A stretch of 64,000 nt of DNA from contig NZ_JAUSXS010000001.1 of assembly GCF_030816195.1 (NCBI RefSeq), positions 4,425,501 through 4,489,500 on the forward strand, read 5' to 3'. The DNA is from Pseudomonas sp. W4I3 (GTDB lineage: Bacteria; Pseudomonadota; Gammaproteobacteria; Pseudomonadales; Pseudomonadaceae). Under the pieces are notes generated by a model. It did not search any database, was not told where the DNA came from, and saw only the letters and a program-made list of their open reading frames with translations. How positions within the stretch are numbered: position 1 is the stretch's first letter; every line of letters starts with the position of its first letter. The translations under genes and the position numbers were made by a program. Below are positions 41,207-50,752 of the stretch, piece after piece.

Positions 41207-43873
41207 ATGGCATCGGCCAGGCAGGATTTTGAGCGTTTTGTGGGATGGCTTTATCAGCCTGAAAAAGACATCCCTGCGAATGTCCGTCGTCTAGCTGCCT
41301 TGGTTTTGTCGAAATTCGATGAATTGGCTGGGACCTCGCGTCAACGAAGCCAGCGATCCATATACCTAGTTGAGCTGATTCGACGAGAACTCGAGGGTAC
41401 CGCAGATATTGCTCCGGTCGCAGTTGCTCAGGCTGATCTCGGGACATGGCCTTGGGCGAAACTTCGACATCTGACACTCGGTCCATTTCGAGGCTTTCGA
41501 GCAGCCGAGCCATTCGACCTCACCAAGCAAATCGTCCTTTTCTACGGCCCCAACGGTAGCGGCAAAACCAGTCTGTGCGAAGGACTGGAGTACGCGCTCT
41601 TGGGAGATGTCGAAGAGGCGGGAAGCAAGCGCATTGCAGCCCGCACTTATCTCGCCAATGTCCATGATGGGCGATTCAACGCACCAATACTGAAAGCGAC
41701 CGATCAGCAAGGGCGAGAAGTAAATGTCGTTGCCAACGCTGACACCTATCGTTTCTGCTTCGTAGAAAAGAACCGGATCGACGCGTTTTCCAGAATCGCC
41801 GCACGCCCTAATGCCCAACGAGCGGAACTCATTGCCACTCTCTTCGGCATGGATCAGTTCAATGAGTTCGTGGGCCATTTCAATGAGAGCATCGATGGGC
41901 AGCTTATCCTTCTCGGCGAACAACAGACCACATTGACTGCTCGCCGAAATGCATTGGCAGCAGATAGAACGACCGTTGAAAATGAAGCAGCATCCCAGCA
42001 AGCACTGGCGGAAGAAGAGGCAGCCCTAGCGAAGGAGTACGACGCCGAGATCACATATGACGTGCTTAAAGAGCTTATCGGTACCGCCGAAACTCCGGGT
42101 CGCCTTCAGGAGCTCGAAGCGATTTTGGAAGCGGTACCGCTTAATGTGCTCGGCGTAACGCGCCAGGGCCTTCTAGATGCTTTTGAGAAAACACACAAAT
42201 GTGATGAGGAGCTCAAAGACATCGTTGAAGCTCTTCGCGCCAGAAGCGACCAAGTCTCTTTTAAGGCGCTTTATGACTCGGTCCTGGCCCTACAAGAAGT
42301 CGTGGGAGACCGGTGCCCGGCCTGTGACACCCCACTGAAAGGTCAGACTCACGTAGCTGCAGATCCATATCTAAGGGCGGGTGAAGGGCTTAAACAGCTT
42401 GAAGAGCTTGGCGTTCTCCAGGAGCAGCAGCAGGTTACGCAGACCACGTTTGGGCAAGCGTCACGTGAGTTGCGCCAGATGTTCAGTCCCGTCGCCGCTT
42501 TCATCGATGCCCAGCCCGGAGAAAATAAGGCCATTTCCCAGTGGATTGGTCAGCTTCCAGAAGAACCGGTTGAACGTTGGTGGTCAAGCATCTACCCCCA
42601 AACGATGGTGATTCAAGATGCACTACCGTCCCTTGATGAAATCCTGTCTGTGGTGGATCGCATGGCAGCCCAAGACGTTGCGTCATTGCAAGCTCAGCAG
42701 GATCGCCAGCCGCACATTACGGAGCGTCGACGGCTCAACGAATTCCAGCTCAAGGTTCAAGCCCAGGATCTTAAGAGACAGCAACTGCAAAAGAACGTTG
42801 AGGCTGCAAATAGCCGTATAAATGCATTCGACGAAACAAATGCTGAGCTAATCGCCCAAGCGAACCAAGAGATTCTCGACATAGAGCGGGATACCCCCTT
42901 CAAGGGGACTTATGACCGATTTCTTGTAGAACTAAGGTCCTACAGGGATCAGCTCCCGGGGCAGTTGATAGCGGGACTCAACGACGCAGCCAAGGATCTT
43001 TACAACGCATTCAATCGCAATGATCGGGATGAGGACAAATTATTCGCACTGCACCTTCCAATTGGAGGTGAAGGGAAGATTGAGATCTGCTTCCAAGGTA
43101 ATCCGGGAGCTCGGGTCGATGCACTTCACATACTTAGCGAAGGCCATATTCGCTGCCTCGGGTTGGCAATCCTCATGGCTAAGGCGAAAAGCATAGAATG
43201 CCCTGTCATTGTCTTCGACGACGCCATTAATGCAATCGACCACGATCATCGAGGCGGTATCCGAGAAACAATCTTTGAAAGTGACCACTTTGCTCAAACT
43301 CAATTAATCGTCACCTGTCACAGCAACGAATTCATCAAGGACATCCAGCAACATCTCCCCGTCCAGAGACGCAATGGCTGCCAAGTCTATCTGTTACGCC
43401 ATCATGACGGCAACTATCAACCCAGAGTGACCGGAAACGTACCTAGCGCAAACTACATCGCGAAGGCTAGGGCCGCAAGAGAGGCCCTGAATGATAGAGA
43501 TGCCCTAGCAGCGTCACGCCAAGCCTTAGAAATGCTGTCTGAAAAGGTATGGCGTTGGCTCGGCAGTCACGACCAGGGTGTCTTAAATATCATGCTCGCC
43601 GGGGTTGGTGCCGAGCCCGGGTTGAGAAACCTTTGTGAAGCACTGGTCAAGAAGTTACGGGATGCACAAACATTCAACCATGCCAACAAAGACCCCCTGT
43701 TGACCGCCTATGATCGCATTTTGGGAATCCCAGCTACTAACCTAGTGTGGACCTACCTTAACAAGGGAACGCACGAAGAAGCTGACCGCGATGATTTTGA
43801 TGCAGAGCTTGTGGAGTCAGTAGTTCACACCTTAGAAGAGCTTGATCACCTCGATCTACGGGCTGGACGCTAA
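41207..43873 (+). CDS. Rad50/SMC-like zinc-hook ATPase
   Basis: An 888-residue ABC-type ATPase. An unusual ~85-residue helical N-terminal domain comes first. Then come Walker A GPNGSGKT (114-121), coiled coil, a zinc-hook-like CPAC (370-373), second coiled coil, ABC signature LSEGH (643-647), Walker B VIVFDD (667-672) and an H-loop VTCHSN (about 702-707). The C-terminal ~165 residues form an extra domain ending in YLNKGTHEE, with a helical VVHTLEELDHL tail. This resembles the sensor ATPases of defence systems (Lamassu LmuB, RloC-like proteins) more than housekeeping Rad50. It heads a four-gene operon. Confidence 0.8.
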   Translation: MASARQDFERFVGWLYQPEKDIPANVRRLAALVLSKFDELAGTSRQRSQRSIYLVELIRRELEGTADIAPVAVAQADLGTWPWAKLRHLTLGPFRGFRAAEPFDLTKQIVLFYGPNGSGKTSLCEGLEYALLGDVEEAGSKRIAARTYLANVHDGRFNAPILKATDQQGREVNVVANADTYRFCFVEKNRIDAFSRIAARPNAQRAELIATLFGMDQFNEFVGHFNESIDGQLILLGEQQTTLTARRNALAADRTTVENEAASQQALAEEEAALAKEYDAEITYDVLKELIGTAETPGRLQELEAILEAVPLNVLGVTRQGLLDAFEKTHKCDEELKDIVEALRARSDQVSFKALYDSVLALQEVVGDRCPACDTPLKGQTHVAADPYLRAGEGLKQLEELGVLQEQQQVTQTTFGQASRELRQMFSPVAAFIDAQPGENKAISQWIGQLPEEPVERWWSSIYPQTMVIQDALPSLDEILSVVDRMAAQDVASLQAQQDRQPHITERRRLNEFQLKVQAQDLKRQQLQKNVEAANSRINAFDETNAELIAQANQEILDIERDTPFKGTYDRFLVELRSYRDQLPGQLIAGLNDAAKDLYNAFNRNDRDEDKLFALHLPIGGEGKIEICFQGNPGARVDALHILSEGHIRCLGLAILMAKAKSIECPVIVFDDAINAIDHDHRGGIRETIFESDHFAQTQLIVTCHSNEFIKDIQQHLPVQRRNGCQVYLLRHHDGNYQPRVTGNVPSANYIAKARAAREALNDRDALAASRQALEMLSEKVWRWLGSHDQGVLNIMLAGVGAEPGLRNLCEALVKKLRDAQTFNHANKDPLLTAYDRILGIPATNLVWTYLNKGTHEEADRDDFDAELVESVVHTLEELDHLDLRAGR

Positions 43874-43945
43874 CGATGCAATGCCTGTGCCCTGCCCATC
43901 TTTGGTACCCCATTAGAAGTACTGATGCGAGTGTGAACATACCCT

Positions 43946-44761
43946 ATGCGATCCAAGCCTTTTACTAGACCTACACTTATCGCTGCAGTCGAATTACTAG
44001 AGCAGAACACACAGGCACGCTTTAATCAGGTTGTGCTCCGGCTTGGCCTCGAGGATGAAATCACCTCAAGCACTAGCCTTAGCGTGGTCAAGAAATGCGA
44101 TCTCCTCGGCCGCATCGTTGTGCAACGCGTTGAGACCGTAGTTCAGACGCTTGATGGCACCATGAGCTTGGGTGAGGCCGTGATTCGACAGGCCGCACAG
44201 CTGGAGCAACAGGATCAAACTCAGTCCTTGCATACAGCTTTCGCGCGGAGCTTGGCTCGGGACGGTTACGTGCTCGTCTTTGATGACTATGGGCTAAACG
44301 CCTCCATTCGCGCCGCCCTGCCCGGCGAGGTCCAGCTTCCTGAAACCGACGACGAGGTCCACCGCCTCCTGAAATTTTTCGGGTTCGTTATCCCTCTCGG
44401 TCATATTGACCAGGCGATTGAAGCCCACACACGCGGCGATTGGGCGGCCTGCAATAGCCAGCTTCGGACGTTCTTCGAAAGTCTGTTGGACGAGATAGCC
44501 CGTAATATCCGGCCGCTAGAGTCGGCTCAGCGCCCAAGCTCTGAGAACCGGCGCGCACTCCTTGCGGAGATCGGTTTTCTTGCTGTGGACCGTAACGAAT
44601 GGACGCAGGATGGAAAGAACTACATCAACGGTCTCTTCAAGATGCTCCACTCGGAAGGCTCCCATCCGGGCCTTTCCGACGAGGATCACAGCACCTTCCG
44701 ATTACATGTAGTGCTCATTACGGCGAGGACTTTCTTGCGTCGCCTATCAAACGGCCGGTGA
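43946..44761 (+). CDS. HEPN/AbiJ-C-terminal-like protein
   Basis: A 271-residue soluble protein. The C-terminal ~100 residues (LLAEIGFLAVDR, then LFKMLHSEGSHPGLSDEDHSTFRLHVVLITARTFLRRL) look like the helical HEPN-type domain that closes several abortive-infection proteins such as AbiJ. The N-terminal half has no recognised family. It lies 72 bases after the ATPase and 5 bases before the TIGR02391 gene, so it belongs to the same operon. No clear ribosome-binding site is seen before the ATG. An effector or adaptor role is inferred. Confidence 0.6.
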   Translation: MRSKPFTRPTLIAAVELLEQNTQARFNQVVLRLGLEDEITSSTSLSVVKKCDLLGRIVVQRVETVVQTLDGTMSLGEAVIRQAAQLEQQDQTQSLHTAFARSLARDGYVLVFDDYGLNASIRAALPGEVQLPETDDEVHRLLKFFGFVIPLGHIDQAIEAHTRGDWAACNSQLRTFFESLLDEIARNIRPLESAQRPSSENRRALLAEIGFLAVDRNEWTQDGKNYINGLFKMLHSEGSHPGLSDEDHSTFRLHVVLITARTFLRRLSNGR

Positions 44762-44766
44762 CCCCC

Positions 44767-45564
44767 ATGGCTTTTTTCTCGCAAGATCAGTTAGATGCGA
44801 TCGCCCGCGTGCTTGGCGATACCACTGAGGGTCTGAGCGGACCTGAGATCGAGCACCTGCTGGCCTCGTGCAAGATTGCCGATCCCGGACCTATGACGAA
44901 GCGCGTCCGTATCTACAACGCTTTTGCAGAATGCCAGAACACCAAACGAAACCGTACCAACATCCTCGAGTTCATTCGGCGCGCCTTGAAGCCCGCTCGC
45001 TACATTCACGAGCCTAACCGATACGAGCCAATGCGGGCTCGCCTGAACCAGGCGCTTGTGTTCGCCGGACTTGTGGTCGATGAGGCCGGCGAGCTGAAGT
45101 CGGCGGATTTAGCAAAGACCTTGCCAGAAGCTCTGCAGAGGGCTCGCGACTTGAGCGCGGACCTTGAAGGGCGAGGGGTTCACACAGACGACTTGAAATT
45201 CTGCCGCGCCGAGCTTCTCGTTGACAACTACTTTCATGCGGTGCAAGAAGCTGTCAAAAGTGTTGCTGACAAGATGCGTACCCGCACCGGAATAGCCGAT
45301 GACGGATCTGCTCTGGTGGATCGTGTTCTCCCTGGCAATCCCCCTCTCATGACTATCAACGCGCTGTCGACGGCTAGCGAACGTAGCGAGCAGAGTGGGT
45401 TTGCCAATCTTGTCCGCGGTACATTCGGCATGTTTCGCAATCCGACCGCGCATGAGGCCCGAATACATTGGGCGATGACCAAGGAAGACGCACAAGACCT
45501 GATGTCGATCGTTTCTCTGATTCATCGACGCTTAGACATGGCGCAAGTGCTATCACGCGCATGA
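44767..45564 (+). CDS. TIGR02391 (Ymh-like) protein with RNxxAH motif
   Basis: A 265-residue protein of the TIGR02391/Hypoth_Ymh family. The C-terminal domain carries GFANLVRGTFGMFRNPTAHEARIHW, where RNPTAH (residues 224-229) matches the R-x4-H active-site pattern of HEPN ribonucleases, followed by LIHRRLDMAQ. The N-terminal ~100 residues are an additional helical, winged-helix-like part. It could be a toxic RNase effector; activity is inferred. Five bases separate it from the gene before and 23 from the gene after. Confidence 0.75.
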   Translation: MAFFSQDQLDAIARVLGDTTEGLSGPEIEHLLASCKIADPGPMTKRVRIYNAFAECQNTKRNRTNILEFIRRALKPARYIHEPNRYEPMRARLNQALVFAGLVVDEAGELKSADLAKTLPEALQRARDLSADLEGRGVHTDDLKFCRAELLVDNYFHAVQEAVKSVADKMRTRTGIADDGSALVDRVLPGNPPLMTINALSTASERSEQSGFANLVRGTFGMFRNPTAHEARIHWAMTKEDAQDLMSIVSLIHRRLDMAQVLSRA

Positions 45565-45587
45565 TCATTAGAGGTATCGAGAGCTAA

Positions 45588-47144
45588 ATGGCAAACGAAC
45601 TAGAATCCGATCGCATCGGCCGCATTGGGGAGCGACAGTTCGAATTGCTCTGCGAACGCGCTGCTCTCTGTTGCAATAAGAGCGCCATCGACGTCATGGG
45701 TTGGGACTTTATCGTCGAATTCCCGATGGCGCTGGCCGGGCAACCGTCGTTGCCTCTCGATCAACGTCTAACCAATGCTGCTCGGGTTCAGTTGAAATCA
45801 ACGCTCGGCCGCACCGGGAACCGTATCCGTCTAAGCCTTTCGGCCATTGAACGCCTGGCTAAGGATCCTCGGCCCGCCCTCATCATCGTGTTTTGCCTGA
45901 GCAGTGACGGCGAAATCCACACCGCGTATCTCGTCCATCTTATAGGGAAAGAGCTCGCACGCATTCTTAAACGGTTGAGGCTCGCGGAGGCTCGTAAGGC
46001 GCATGACATCAACCACACCGATATCAGCTACGCCTACGAAAAAATTGGGTTACGTTTCAAACCGACACCCGGGGGCTTGTTGGCCGCGATGAGTGACGCG
46101 TGTGGGCAAAATCCTAACGCCTACACAATCGAGAAGCAGCGGCAGCTTGTCAAACTCGGTTATGAGAATGGGCGGTACGAGGCAGAAGCCATTATTCAAA
46201 TCGAAGGTCCGGAGCATTTCAGCAATATCCTACTCGGCCTTGCGCCGTTAAAACCGCGCCATCTCCAAGTGTTCGATAGCCGTTTTGGCATACGCCTTCC
46301 CTATCAAGGCACACTTTTTGACGACATCGAGGCGCTTTATCTTACGCCTCCCGCCCTGGGTTTCTGCGAGATTTCGATACGTGGCCTAGGCTTCGGACAA
46401 GCTGCACGGTTCGACGCTGAAATGTTTATCGGACCGCCGCTTTCAGAACTTCATGGACCGGAGCTTCTGATCCGCTCCGCAGAAATGATCATCCGTCTGA
46501 CCCCAACGGGACTGAAACTTGAAAGCATCGGCTCGATCGATGATATGCAGCAAACCTTGGAGAAATGGGCAGAGCTACTTCGCGCGCTCACGCTCATGTC
46601 ATCTGGTCGCGCGACCTTGACGATTACCGGAAACCGGAAAATTCCCGCGATCACGTTGCATGTCGATCAACCGGTCACAGTGCCGTACATCGAAGAACTA
46701 CCGCTCATTTCCACATTCGCGGACGGGTGGTTGCGTCTTCTAACAAACGCTGGCATGCGCTCCACTGCTAGTTTGACGCTCGATGCTTTCTGGGAGGCGA
46801 ATGAAGCACGGATGGCCGTTGACATCCTGCTAAACCCGCAGCCCGACGCGCGCTTTGAATTTCAAGCTATAGAAATTGAAGAGGCATTTCCCCCTGCGGA
46901 AGGGTTGTATTTCAACATCGCGACATTTGCCGATACCAGCATCGCTTTCAGCGCGAAGGCGTTTTTTGTAAAGACCGAAGATCCTGACTGGCAATATCGA
47001 TCCATCCGCTTCGAGGCCCTTGATGTTCGACCGAAGGTAGATGACTTGGAAGAGTATGGGCTCGACCAAGCGAACGCCTCTGGTCTGAAATTGCTAATCG
47101 ATCCAAGGAACATCACAACGGTGCCCCTGCGGAATGCAAACTAA
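45588..47144 (+). CDS. PD-(D/E)xK nuclease-like protein (DUF4365-like N-terminus)
   Basis: A 518-residue protein. The N-terminal ~150 residues look like a DUF4365-type nuclease: IGERQFELLCERA (Glu15/Glu19), MGWDFIVEF (Asp40, Glu44) and VQLKST (Gln68, Lys70) give the E..D-x3-E..QxK pattern. The remaining ~350 residues are beta-rich and unlike any family I know (repeats of FEISIRGLG and LTITGNRKIPAITL style strands), possibly a sensor or binding domain. It is the last gene of the ATPase-HEPN-TIGR02391 operon, and its end borders a transposon scar. Confidence 0.7.
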   Translation: MANELESDRIGRIGERQFELLCERAALCCNKSAIDVMGWDFIVEFPMALAGQPSLPLDQRLTNAARVQLKSTLGRTGNRIRLSLSAIERLAKDPRPALIIVFCLSSDGEIHTAYLVHLIGKELARILKRLRLAEARKAHDINHTDISYAYEKIGLRFKPTPGGLLAAMSDACGQNPNAYTIEKQRQLVKLGYENGRYEAEAIIQIEGPEHFSNILLGLAPLKPRHLQVFDSRFGIRLPYQGTLFDDIEALYLTPPALGFCEISIRGLGFGQAARFDAEMFIGPPLSELHGPELLIRSAEMIIRLTPTGLKLESIGSIDDMQQTLEKWAELLRALTLMSSGRATLTITGNRKIPAITLHVDQPVTVPYIEELPLISTFADGWLRLLTNAGMRSTASLTLDAFWEANEARMAVDILLNPQPDARFEFQAIEIEEAFPPAEGLYFNIATFADTSIAFSAKAFFVKTEDPDWQYRSIRFEALDVRPKVDDLEEYGLDQANASGLKLLIDPRNITTVPLRNAN

Positions 47145-47204
47145 CCACCGAGCCCATGGACCTGCGTGCATCACTGAAACAGCATTGGCCCGAGTGATTG
47201 CCGC

Positions 47205-47450
47205 ACTTTGCTTATCTGTTCGCTAACCGCCGCGCCACTCGGGTGAAAATGCGGGTGTATGACGGCTTTGGGGGCTGGTCAGCCGCTCCGCCGATTTAAT
47301 CAAGGCATGTTTCTTGGCTTGGCATTCGCCACGGCTGCGAGATTGAACTAGACGGAATCTGCCAGTATGGACCAACATTGCCCTGGTTAATCCTCAACCG
47401 GGTGATTGGCGATTACCCGATAATAGATGGTGCGGCTTGGTCATTGGAAT
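47205..47450 (+). pseudogene. IS66-family tnpB remnant
   Basis: Three reading-frame pieces together resemble the TnpB (ORF2) protein of IS66 elements: PHFAYLFANRRATRVKMRVYD (with YDGFGGW), then RFNQGMF, then WLGIRHGCEIELD and LPW. Frameshifts separate them and the remainder of the transposon is missing. It is an insertion-sequence scar just behind the defence operon. Confidence 0.6.
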
Positions 47451-47531
47451 GACCCATCCGCATCAGGATTGAAGGCTGTGATAGCGAACCCAACGGCCCA
47501 TGACCTATGATCGGAGGTCGAAGGTCGAAGG

Positions 47532-47828
47532 TTATTGGCTAGGGCGCGCCAGTAAAATCGGCTGGATGACCTCGCGTGCAATCAACTCAAGACCCGGGCC
47601 ACCAAAGAACAAACCTGAGACCTTCTCGGAGTCCAGTACGCCATCTGCGTGGGCCCTCTGCATTTGCATGGCAAACAGCTTCATGGTGAGCTGGAGCACC
47701 TTCCATGCGATGGGAGTCAATCCATTATGCTGACTCTCGTCTTCCGCAATCAGAGAGCGCAGAACCTGTGGAGCCGGTTCATGACCTACCAACCAGTGCC
47801 CTTGCAACATCACACAGAACACAAGCAT
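47532..47828 (-). CDS. Hypothetical protein in the junction region
   Basis: About 98 residues from the ATG at 47828 (MLVFCVMLQGHWLVGHE onward); a TTG start at 47840 is possible. The composition looks protein-like (KVLQLTMKLFAMQMQRAHADGVLDSEK), but I recognise no family and no strong ribosome-binding site is present. It could be a decayed island-end gene. Confidence 0.35.
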   Translation of the reverse strand: MLVFCVMLQGHWLVGHEPAPQVLRSLIAEDESQHNGLTPIAWKVLQLTMKLFAMQMQRAHADGVLDSEKVSGLFFGGPGLELIAREVIQPILLARPSQ

Positions 47829-47840
47829 CTCGCGAATCAA

Positions 47841-48364
47841 TTTCAGGATGGGTGCTGATAGCCAGACCCGACAACTCCGATCAAGGCTATCGACTTATTC
47901 CCCATATCCTCTTCCATACGACCACGGAGTTGCCAGATACGGGTTGCTCATCCAGTATACGGAGGCGCACTGAATACCAGCCACTGCCACCCCAGTCCGT
48001 GTCAGGAATCGCCATTCGCGATCGCTCGCACACCCAGTGCAATTGGGGGCAAAACTGGGGGCATAATTCTATTTTTTCGGGCTGTAACTACCGGTTTAGA
48101 GCCAAGTCAAAATGTTTTTTGGCGACCCTGAGAGTCTTTAGGCGTCGTTGGGCAGGCTGTTTGGCTGATCATTTTTGCCTTTCCATAACCATGGAGCTCC
48201 ATTCACCTCCAGTGGATTGCTACATTGAGGGCATATTTGAGGGCATGCTTTGGATGGTTTGAAAAGGATGCCCCCAGCCCCGAGATGGCCCAGCTCCGCG
48301 AGCAATTGAGCTTCTTGGTAATTCTGACGTGTGCCTGGCGGTGTCCTTTTGGTTTTCCGCGATA
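47841..48364. other. Gene-poor junction with paired G-rich repeats
   Basis: There is no convincing gene. Two pairs of direct repeats are visible: TGGGGGCA twice around 48048-48065 and TTGAGGGCAT twice around 48225-48247. Similar GGGGGCA pairs are what I recall near integrase genes or att sites of Pseudomonas islands, so this may be an island end. No tRNA gene was found beside it. Confidence 0.35.
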
Positions 48365-50701
48365 TCACGGAACCGAAACATAAGAAATCAAGGGGCCACC
48401 CGCCTCAACGGCCGACCTTACAAGTTTTATAGCGACAGACTTGGACGTTGGTGTGAAGGTTCGATGTCCGTAACTTTCCAATGGGACAAGTGGGTTGGTC
48501 TCGGGATAATAAGCAGCAGCCTGGCCTGGAGGTATGTCGTAGGCGATGAGCGTAAAACTGGTCACCCGACGCTCTCGCTTATCCGGCCAGAGCGAGACAA
48601 TATCGACCTGTTCTCCCGGTTCAAATCCTAGCCGAGTGATATCTTCAGCGTTTACGAATATGACATGGCGAGTACCGTGAACACCGCGATAACGGTCATC
48701 GAGCCCATAAACAGTCGTGTTGTATTGGTCGTGAGAACGAAGGGTTTGCAGGAGAAGGTCTGCCCGATCGCCGGTTTCTTCTGCGAGAGAAGTAATCTGG
48801 TCGCCCGGCAACCGGTTCGAAATGAAGCGCGCCCTGGATGTCGAAGTGCGCCAGATACGCAGGGCAACGTCGTTGCCTAAGTGAAATCCGCCACGCGCTT
48901 TAAGTCGCTCGTTGAAACCGGCGAATCCGGGAATGACGTCGGCAATCAGTGCACGAATCCGACCGTAATCCTCTATCACCCAACTCCAATCGATTGGATG
49001 CGTGTCTAATACCGCTTTCGCCAATCCCGCAACTATCGCCGGTTCGGACTTGAGTTCAGACGACTGGGGGCGCAAAGGACCGTGGGACAGGTGGACCATG
49101 CTGAATGTATCTTCGACCGTGACGCCCTGTGGACCCGATGCCTGCATGTCAATTTCAGTCCGCCCCAGGCAAGGCAGGATAAAAGCGTGTTTTCCAGTGA
49201 CCAGATGACTGCGATTGAGCTTTGTGGAGATGTGCACGGTTAATTCGCAGCGCCTGAGCGCAGCATGAGTACGAGACGTGTCCGGCGTTGCCTGCGCAAA
49301 ATTTCCGCCCAGACCTATAAAGATTTTCGACTTGCCTTCCTCGAACGCCTTGATGGCGGCCACCGTGTTATGCCCCGAATGGCGCGGCACCTTGAACTGA
49401 AAGCGGGCTTCAATGGCATCCAGCAACTCTTGGGGTGGGAGCTCGTTGATACCCATCGTGCGGTCGCCCTGGACGTTGCTATGACCACGTACAGGACAAA
49501 TACCGGCGCCGGGCCGTCCCATATTCCCGGTCAGCAGTTGCAGGTTGATCACCTCCTGGATTATGGCGACCGAATGGGCATGTTGAGTCAAGCCCATGGC
49601 CCAGCAAACGATCACATTGCTTGCCTTCTGGTAGACGCGCGCAGCCGCCTCTATGTCCTCCAGCGTCATGCCCGACAACGTGAGTATCTCGTCCCAATGC
49701 GTCGATTCAACGGTCTCCACATACGCTTCCAGGCCCGAGGTATGTTCTTCGATGAAGCGCTGATCAAACACCGGCTTTGTGCCGGTCGCCTGCGCTAACC
49801 TTTCCCACTGCAAAAGGAATTTCGCCATTCCGCGCATAGCCGCCATATCGCCGCCCAAGGCTGGACGAAAATACGCTGTACTGGTCGGCTTCGATCCATT
49901 GCTCAACATCTCCAGCGGATGCTGAGGATGCTGGAATCGTTCCAGGCCGCGCTCCTTCAGGGGATTGAACACGACCACCTGAGCGCCTCGAGTAACCGCT
50001 TCGTGCAGCGTCTCCAGCATCCGTGGGTGATTGGTCCCGGGATTCTGCCCCATCACGATAATCGCATCGGCCTTGGCGAAATCGTCCAGGGTCACCGTAC
50101 CCTTCCCCACGCCCAAAGATTCATACATTCCAATGGCGCTGGCTTCATGGCACATGTTGGAGCAGTCCGGAAAATTATTCGTCCCATAGGCGCGGACGAA
50201 CAGCTGGTACAGAAACGCGGCTTCGTTACTGGCCCGGCCGGACGTATAAAACTCGGCCTGGTCTGGGGACTCCAGCTGATTTAGCTGCTGGGCGATGAAG
50301 GCAAACGCCTCATCCCAACTCACTTCAACGTAATGACCAGAAGCCGCGTCGAACTGCATCGGATGCGTCAGCCGCCCTTGCTGTTCCAGCCAGTAATCAC
50401 TTTGGCCGGATAACCAGGAAACGCTATATCTTCTGAAAAATGCCGGCCCCGCGTGCCGGTTGGTGGCCTCCCAGTTCACTGCCTTCGCACCATTTTCGCA
50501 GAATTTTACGGGACGCTTTTCAGGGCTCTCACCCCAGGCACAACCGGGGCAATCAAAGCCGTTACCTTGATTCACTGCCAGAAGCGCGCGGACATTTTTC
50601 ATTGCATTACCACTTCGCATCCAATATTTCGCAACGGACAAAAGAGCTCCCCATCCTGCTGCGGGGCCGCGGTAAGGTTGATAACGCTTTTCGAAGCTCA
50701 T
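48365..50701 (-). CDS. FdhF/YdeP-family molybdopterin oxidoreductase
   Basis: A 778-residue enzyme of the FdhF/YdeP (TIGR01701) family. The start at 50701 gives MSFEKRYQPYRGPAAGWGAL, the usual beginning. Landmarks are NGFDCPGCAWGE near residue 45, the molybdopterin region FYTSGRASNEAAFLYQLFVRAYGTNNFPDCSNMCHE (the Cys is the probable metal ligand), and the C-terminal binding domain SHDQYNTTVYGLDDRYRGVHG. Its substrate is not known; E. coli YdeP contributes to acid resistance. A small ABM-like gene lies upstream in the same direction. Confidence 0.88.
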   Translation of the reverse strand: MSFEKRYQPYRGPAAGWGALLSVAKYWMRSGNAMKNVRALLAVNQGNGFDCPGCAWGESPEKRPVKFCENGAKAVNWEATNRHAGPAFFRRYSVSWLSGQSDYWLEQQGRLTHPMQFDAASGHYVEVSWDEAFAFIAQQLNQLESPDQAEFYTSGRASNEAAFLYQLFVRAYGTNNFPDCSNMCHEASAIGMYESLGVGKGTVTLDDFAKADAIIVMGQNPGTNHPRMLETLHEAVTRGAQVVVFNPLKERGLERFQHPQHPLEMLSNGSKPTSTAYFRPALGGDMAAMRGMAKFLLQWERLAQATGTKPVFDQRFIEEHTSGLEAYVETVESTHWDEILTLSGMTLEDIEAAARVYQKASNVIVCWAMGLTQHAHSVAIIQEVINLQLLTGNMGRPGAGICPVRGHSNVQGDRTMGINELPPQELLDAIEARFQFKVPRHSGHNTVAAIKAFEEGKSKIFIGLGGNFAQATPDTSRTHAALRRCELTVHISTKLNRSHLVTGKHAFILPCLGRTEIDMQASGPQGVTVEDTFSMVHLSHGPLRPQSSELKSEPAIVAGLAKAVLDTHPIDWSWVIEDYGRIRALIADVIPGFAGFNERLKARGGFHLGNDVALRIWRTSTSRARFISNRLPGDQITSLAEETGDRADLLLQTLRSHDQYNTTVYGLDDRYRGVHGTRHVIFVNAEDITRLGFEPGEQVDIVSLWPDKRERRVTSFTLIAYDIPPGQAAAYYPETNPLVPLESYGHRTFTPTSKSVAIKLVRSAVEAGGPLISYVSVP

Positions 50702-50752
50702 TCCTTTTATTCTCCCGGATGTAGGACACTCAGACGTTCCCCACCACAAAGC

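Noticed and set aside
39081..43873. Reading the Cap4-like nuclease and the SMC-like ATPase as one Lamassu system
   Set aside because: They are divergent, ~510 bases apart, and each sits in its own tight operon with other partners; Lamassu genes normally lie together on one strand. It remains a weak alternative.
48138..48368. A 76-residue minus-strand frame in the junction, with Cys pairs
   Set aside because: It begins inside the FdhF-like gene end and has no homology that I recognise; a decayed gene is possible but unsupported.
48609..48625. CGGTTCAAATCCTAG resembling a tRNA T-arm
   Set aside because: It lies inside the FdhF-like coding region and has no matching acceptor, D or anticodon arms.
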